Source: Rippkaea orientalis PCC 8801 (GTDB lineage: Bacteria > Cyanobacteriota > Cyanobacteriia > Cyanobacteriales > Microcystaceae). From it: a stretch of 64,000 bases of DNA. Location: assembly GCF_000021805.1 (NCBI RefSeq), contig NC_011726.1, forward strand, positions 4,558,097 through 4,622,096, read 5' to 3'. Each line of letters opens with the position of its first letter. The first letter of the stretch is position 1. The translations under genes were made by a program, and so were the position numbers. This document shows, one piece after another, positions 62,183-64,000 of this stretch. Below the pieces are notes generated by a model. It did not search any database. It saw only the letters and a list, made by a program, of their open reading frames with translations, and was not told the origin of the DNA.

Positions 62183-64000
62183 CTAAATAACCCGTTCATT
62201 TCCCCCATCAATAGGAATTTGTGCGGCGGTTGTTTTGGCAAATACATCACTACATAGATGAGCAACCATTTCAGCGACATCCTGACTGGTAACTTCGACT
62301 TTTAAGACATTATTCGTTTTATATTGCTCTATGGTAAGGCCATAATGCTGTGCACGGGCTTCTAAGACCTCTTCTCGCCAAATTCCGGTGTCAAATACTC
62401 CATTAGGATGCACCGAATTAAGGCGAATATTGTCCTTACCCCATTCTAAAGCGGCTACGCGAGTTAATTGATTTAACGCCGCTTTAGAAGCAGAATAAGC
62501 TGCGGCTCCCGGACCTGGAGCAGGGACATTTTTTGAGCCAATAATGACCACCCTACCCCCTTTAGGAGCTAATTTGAGGAAAGGATGACATTCTCGCATG
62601 ATGACTAAATTGGCATCCAAATTAATTGACATCACCCGTCGCCATTCTTCGGTAGAAAGTCCTTCTATCGCGCATCCGGGGGGAAAAATTCCCGCGTTGA
62701 GAATTAACATATCTAGTCCCCCAAAGGTTCTGATCACCCTTTCGAGGGCAGCTTTTAGGGCAGTTTCATCGGTAATATCGCAGGGAATGCCACAAAAATC
62801 AGGGCGTTGATACAAATTGGCGATCGCTTCATTAATATCCAGTCCCACCACCGCAGCACCTCGTTTTAGGAGAGAATCGACGCAAGCTTTACCAATACCC
62901 GATGCAGCCCCTGTTACTAGGGCAATTTCACCAGAAAATATCGGCGTTTGACCTCCTTTAGCCAATTTTGCCTGTTCCAGTTCCCAGTATTCCATATCAA
63001 AGAGATCTTGAGCACTTAAGGCCTGATATCCCCCCAGAAGTGTAGACCGTTGAATAATTTCGATGGTATGGTGGTAAATATCGGCAACAATGGCTGCGTC
63101 TTTGGCATTACGACCAATGGTACACATTCCCCATTCAGGGTCGAGAATGACCCTAGGAGCGGGGTCTAAGATGGTTTTGGGTTCTTTCGCTTGGGGCGCA
63201 TGGGTGTTAAAATAGGTTCGATAGGCTTGAACGTAACTGTCTACCTCATTGCCTAGGAGGGGTAGCCGTTTCGTCCGAATGACGTGATCGGGAGTAGCGG
63301 GTCCTTGTTGAGAAATCTCTGCAATGTCGGGACGTTGGGTAAAAGCAAGGGTTTGATCGTTGCAATGCAAGGATGCAATAACGGGAAATCCTGCGGACTG
63401 AGAAACTTGAGATCTCAGCTTAGCCAGAGTGTAACTAAGGCTTTTTTCGGGATGAATAACCGATTTTTGGGGAATTTTCCAGGCGTTATGTTGCGCTAAA
63501 TAGTCCTCTGCTTGACTAACTAATTCGATCATCCGTTCGTAGGACGCTTGGGCGGTTTCCCCAAAGGAAAAGATACCATGATTCATTAATACCATGCCAA
63601 TGGTCTGTTTTCCAGCTTCGGCGGCGAATTTTTCGGCACACAGACGGGCGAGGTCAAAGCCTGGCATAATGTAGGGGATAAGAACGACGCGATCGCCATA
63701 AATTTCCTGCATCCGTTCCCATCCTGTCGCGGTATTGGTGATGGTGACAACCGCATCAGCATGGGTATGATCGACGTATTTGTAGGGTAAAATGGCATGA
63801 AGGATGGTTTCAACGGAGGGAGATGGGGCACTGGCCTTAATCATCTGCGTTTTCAATTCATTGACCATCTGGGAGTCAGATAAGCTAGGAAGTTCGGCTA
63901 ATTTTAACAGATGGGGCATTTTCACGGGGGAAAACCCTGCTTCTTCAATGGTTGCTAAGTCCCACCCACTCCCTTTAACGTAGAGAATGTCTTCTACTTC
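62183..64000 (-). CDS. Bifunctional aldolase/short-chain dehydrogenase, 5' end outside the window
   Basis: The frame enters from the right edge in register (EVEDILYVKGSGWDLATIEE, then GFSPVKMPHL), so the N-terminus is missing and an internal GTG at 63925 is not the start. The class II aldolase domain has VDHTHADAV and VLMNHGIFSFGE metal and substrate residues. The C-terminal short-chain dehydrogenase has the cofactor loop VTGAASGIGKA and the YSASKAAL catalytic pair, and ends PIDGGNERVI. The layout matches the rhamnulose-1-phosphate aldolase/lactaldehyde dehydrogenase-like fusions. The true substrate in cyanobacteria is uncertain. Confidence 0.88.
   Translation of the reverse strand, partial: EVEDILYVKGSGWDLATIEEAGFSPVKMPHLLKLAELPSLSDSQMVNELKTQMIKASAPSPSVETILHAILPYKYVDHTHADAVVTITNTATGWERMQEIYGDRVVLIPYIMPGFDLARLCAEKFAAEAGKQTIGMVLMNHGIFSFGETAQASYERMIELVSQAEDYLAQHNAWKIPQKSVIHPEKSLSYTLAKLRSQVSQSAGFPVIASLHCNDQTLAFTQRPDIAEISQQGPATPDHVIRTKRLPLLGNEVDSYVQAYRTYFNTHAPQAKEPKTILDPAPRVILDPEWGMCTIGRNAKDAAIVADIYHHTIEIIQRSTLLGGYQALSAQDLFDMEYWELEQAKLAKGGQTPIFSGEIALVTGAASGIGKACVDSLLKRGAAVVGLDINEAIANLYQRPDFCGIPCDITDETALKAALERVIRTFGGLDMLILNAGIFPPGCAIEGLSTEEWRRVMSINLDANLVIMRECHPFLKLAPKGGRVVIIGSKNVPAPGPGAAAYSASKAALNQLTRVAALEWGKDNIRLNSVHPNGVFDTGIWREEVLEARAQHYGLTIEQYKTNNVLKVEVTSQDVAEMVAHLCSDVFAKTTAAQIPIDGGNERVI

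Noticed and set aside
1-64000. GCGATCGC octamers as regulatory or restriction sites at particular genes.
   Set aside because: They occur throughout the window inside genes and gaps, as expected of genome-wide HIP1.
1-64000. tRNA, rRNA, transposase or CRISPR genes.
   Set aside because: I looked for T-loop strings, transposase-like frames and short spaced repeats and found none I could support; a covariance search could still reveal a missed tRNA or small RNA.

Overview
The window is a stretch of cyanobacterial chromosome. The evidence is many HIP1 octamers (GCGATCGC), genes of oxygenic phototrophs (ndhD, chlM, a Tab2/Atab2 protein, a PCP-reductase-like mini-protein), several families known almost only from cyanobacteria (DUF2996, DUF3134, DUF2949), an nrtABCD nitrate transporter with the cyanobacterial NrtC fusion, and a type-I glutamine riboswitch. 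The AT-rich base composition, the HIP1 density and the heptamer repeats between genes fit a unicellular Crocosphaera/Cyanothece/Rippkaea-like organism; this assignment is an inference. I recognised no tRNA, rRNA, CRISPR array or intact insertion sequence.

Layout. 1-2.4 kb: the start of a dipeptide epimerase gene, a MntA-type nucleotidyltransferase followed by a decayed HepT toxin, a DUF2996 protein, and a small nitrogen-control operon (glutamine riboswitch, then an IF7-like glutamine synthetase inactivating factor, then a PirA-like PII-interacting peptide). 2.5-13.7 kb: a signalling block with a 1514-residue hybrid kinase/GGDEF/EAL protein, a REC-PAS-GGDEF-EAL protein coupled to an Rcp1-like response regulator, and a divergent multi-PAS/GAF membrane histidine kinase. 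13.7-23.7 kb: housekeeping (NAD kinase, a secreted cyclase-family protein, pgk, rpsD, queA, glmU, a prohibitin-like protein, a TlyA-type methyltransferase). 23.8-25.7 kb: a small accessory island with a HEPN-like 423-residue protein and a DUF6883/DUF4926 pair. 25.8-31.6 kb: mraY, DUF3134 and a large secreted M10 metalloprotease whose Calx-beta repeats are four nearly identical 330-bp units.

31.7-43.3 kb: an M20 amidohydrolase, a methyltransferase, panB, chlM, rnhA, an orphan NrtA-like lipoprotein whose expected ligand residues are changed, purU, a B12-type radical SAM protein, small proteins, recQ and a cyanobacterial membrane protein. 43.5-48.9 kb: a glycan block (two GT2 glycosyltransferases flanking a polytopic membrane protein, a Tab2 protein, then a sugar-phosphate transferase). 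48.9-56.4 kb: a cluster of palindromic repeats, argG, DUF2949, ndhD, a heptamer-repeat spacer with a decayed reading frame, a Uma2 endonuclease-like gene, obgE, a TerB/Mo-nitrogenase-C protein and an L,D-transpeptidase. 56.5-62.2 kb: nrtABCD, transcribed leftward behind a perfect NtcA box. 62.2-64 kb: a bifunctional aldolase/short-chain dehydrogenase running off the right edge.

Nitrogen control is the most coherent theme. The left end holds a glutamine-sensing riboswitch over two tiny regulators of glutamine synthetase and the PII/arginine branch, the right end holds NtcA-controlled nitrate uptake, and argG and the orphan NrtA homolog lie between. The most interesting candidates are the riboswitch mini-operon, the HEPN/DUF6883/DUF4926 island, the broken MntA-HepT pair, the orphan NrtA-like protein and the homogenised Calx-beta tract.
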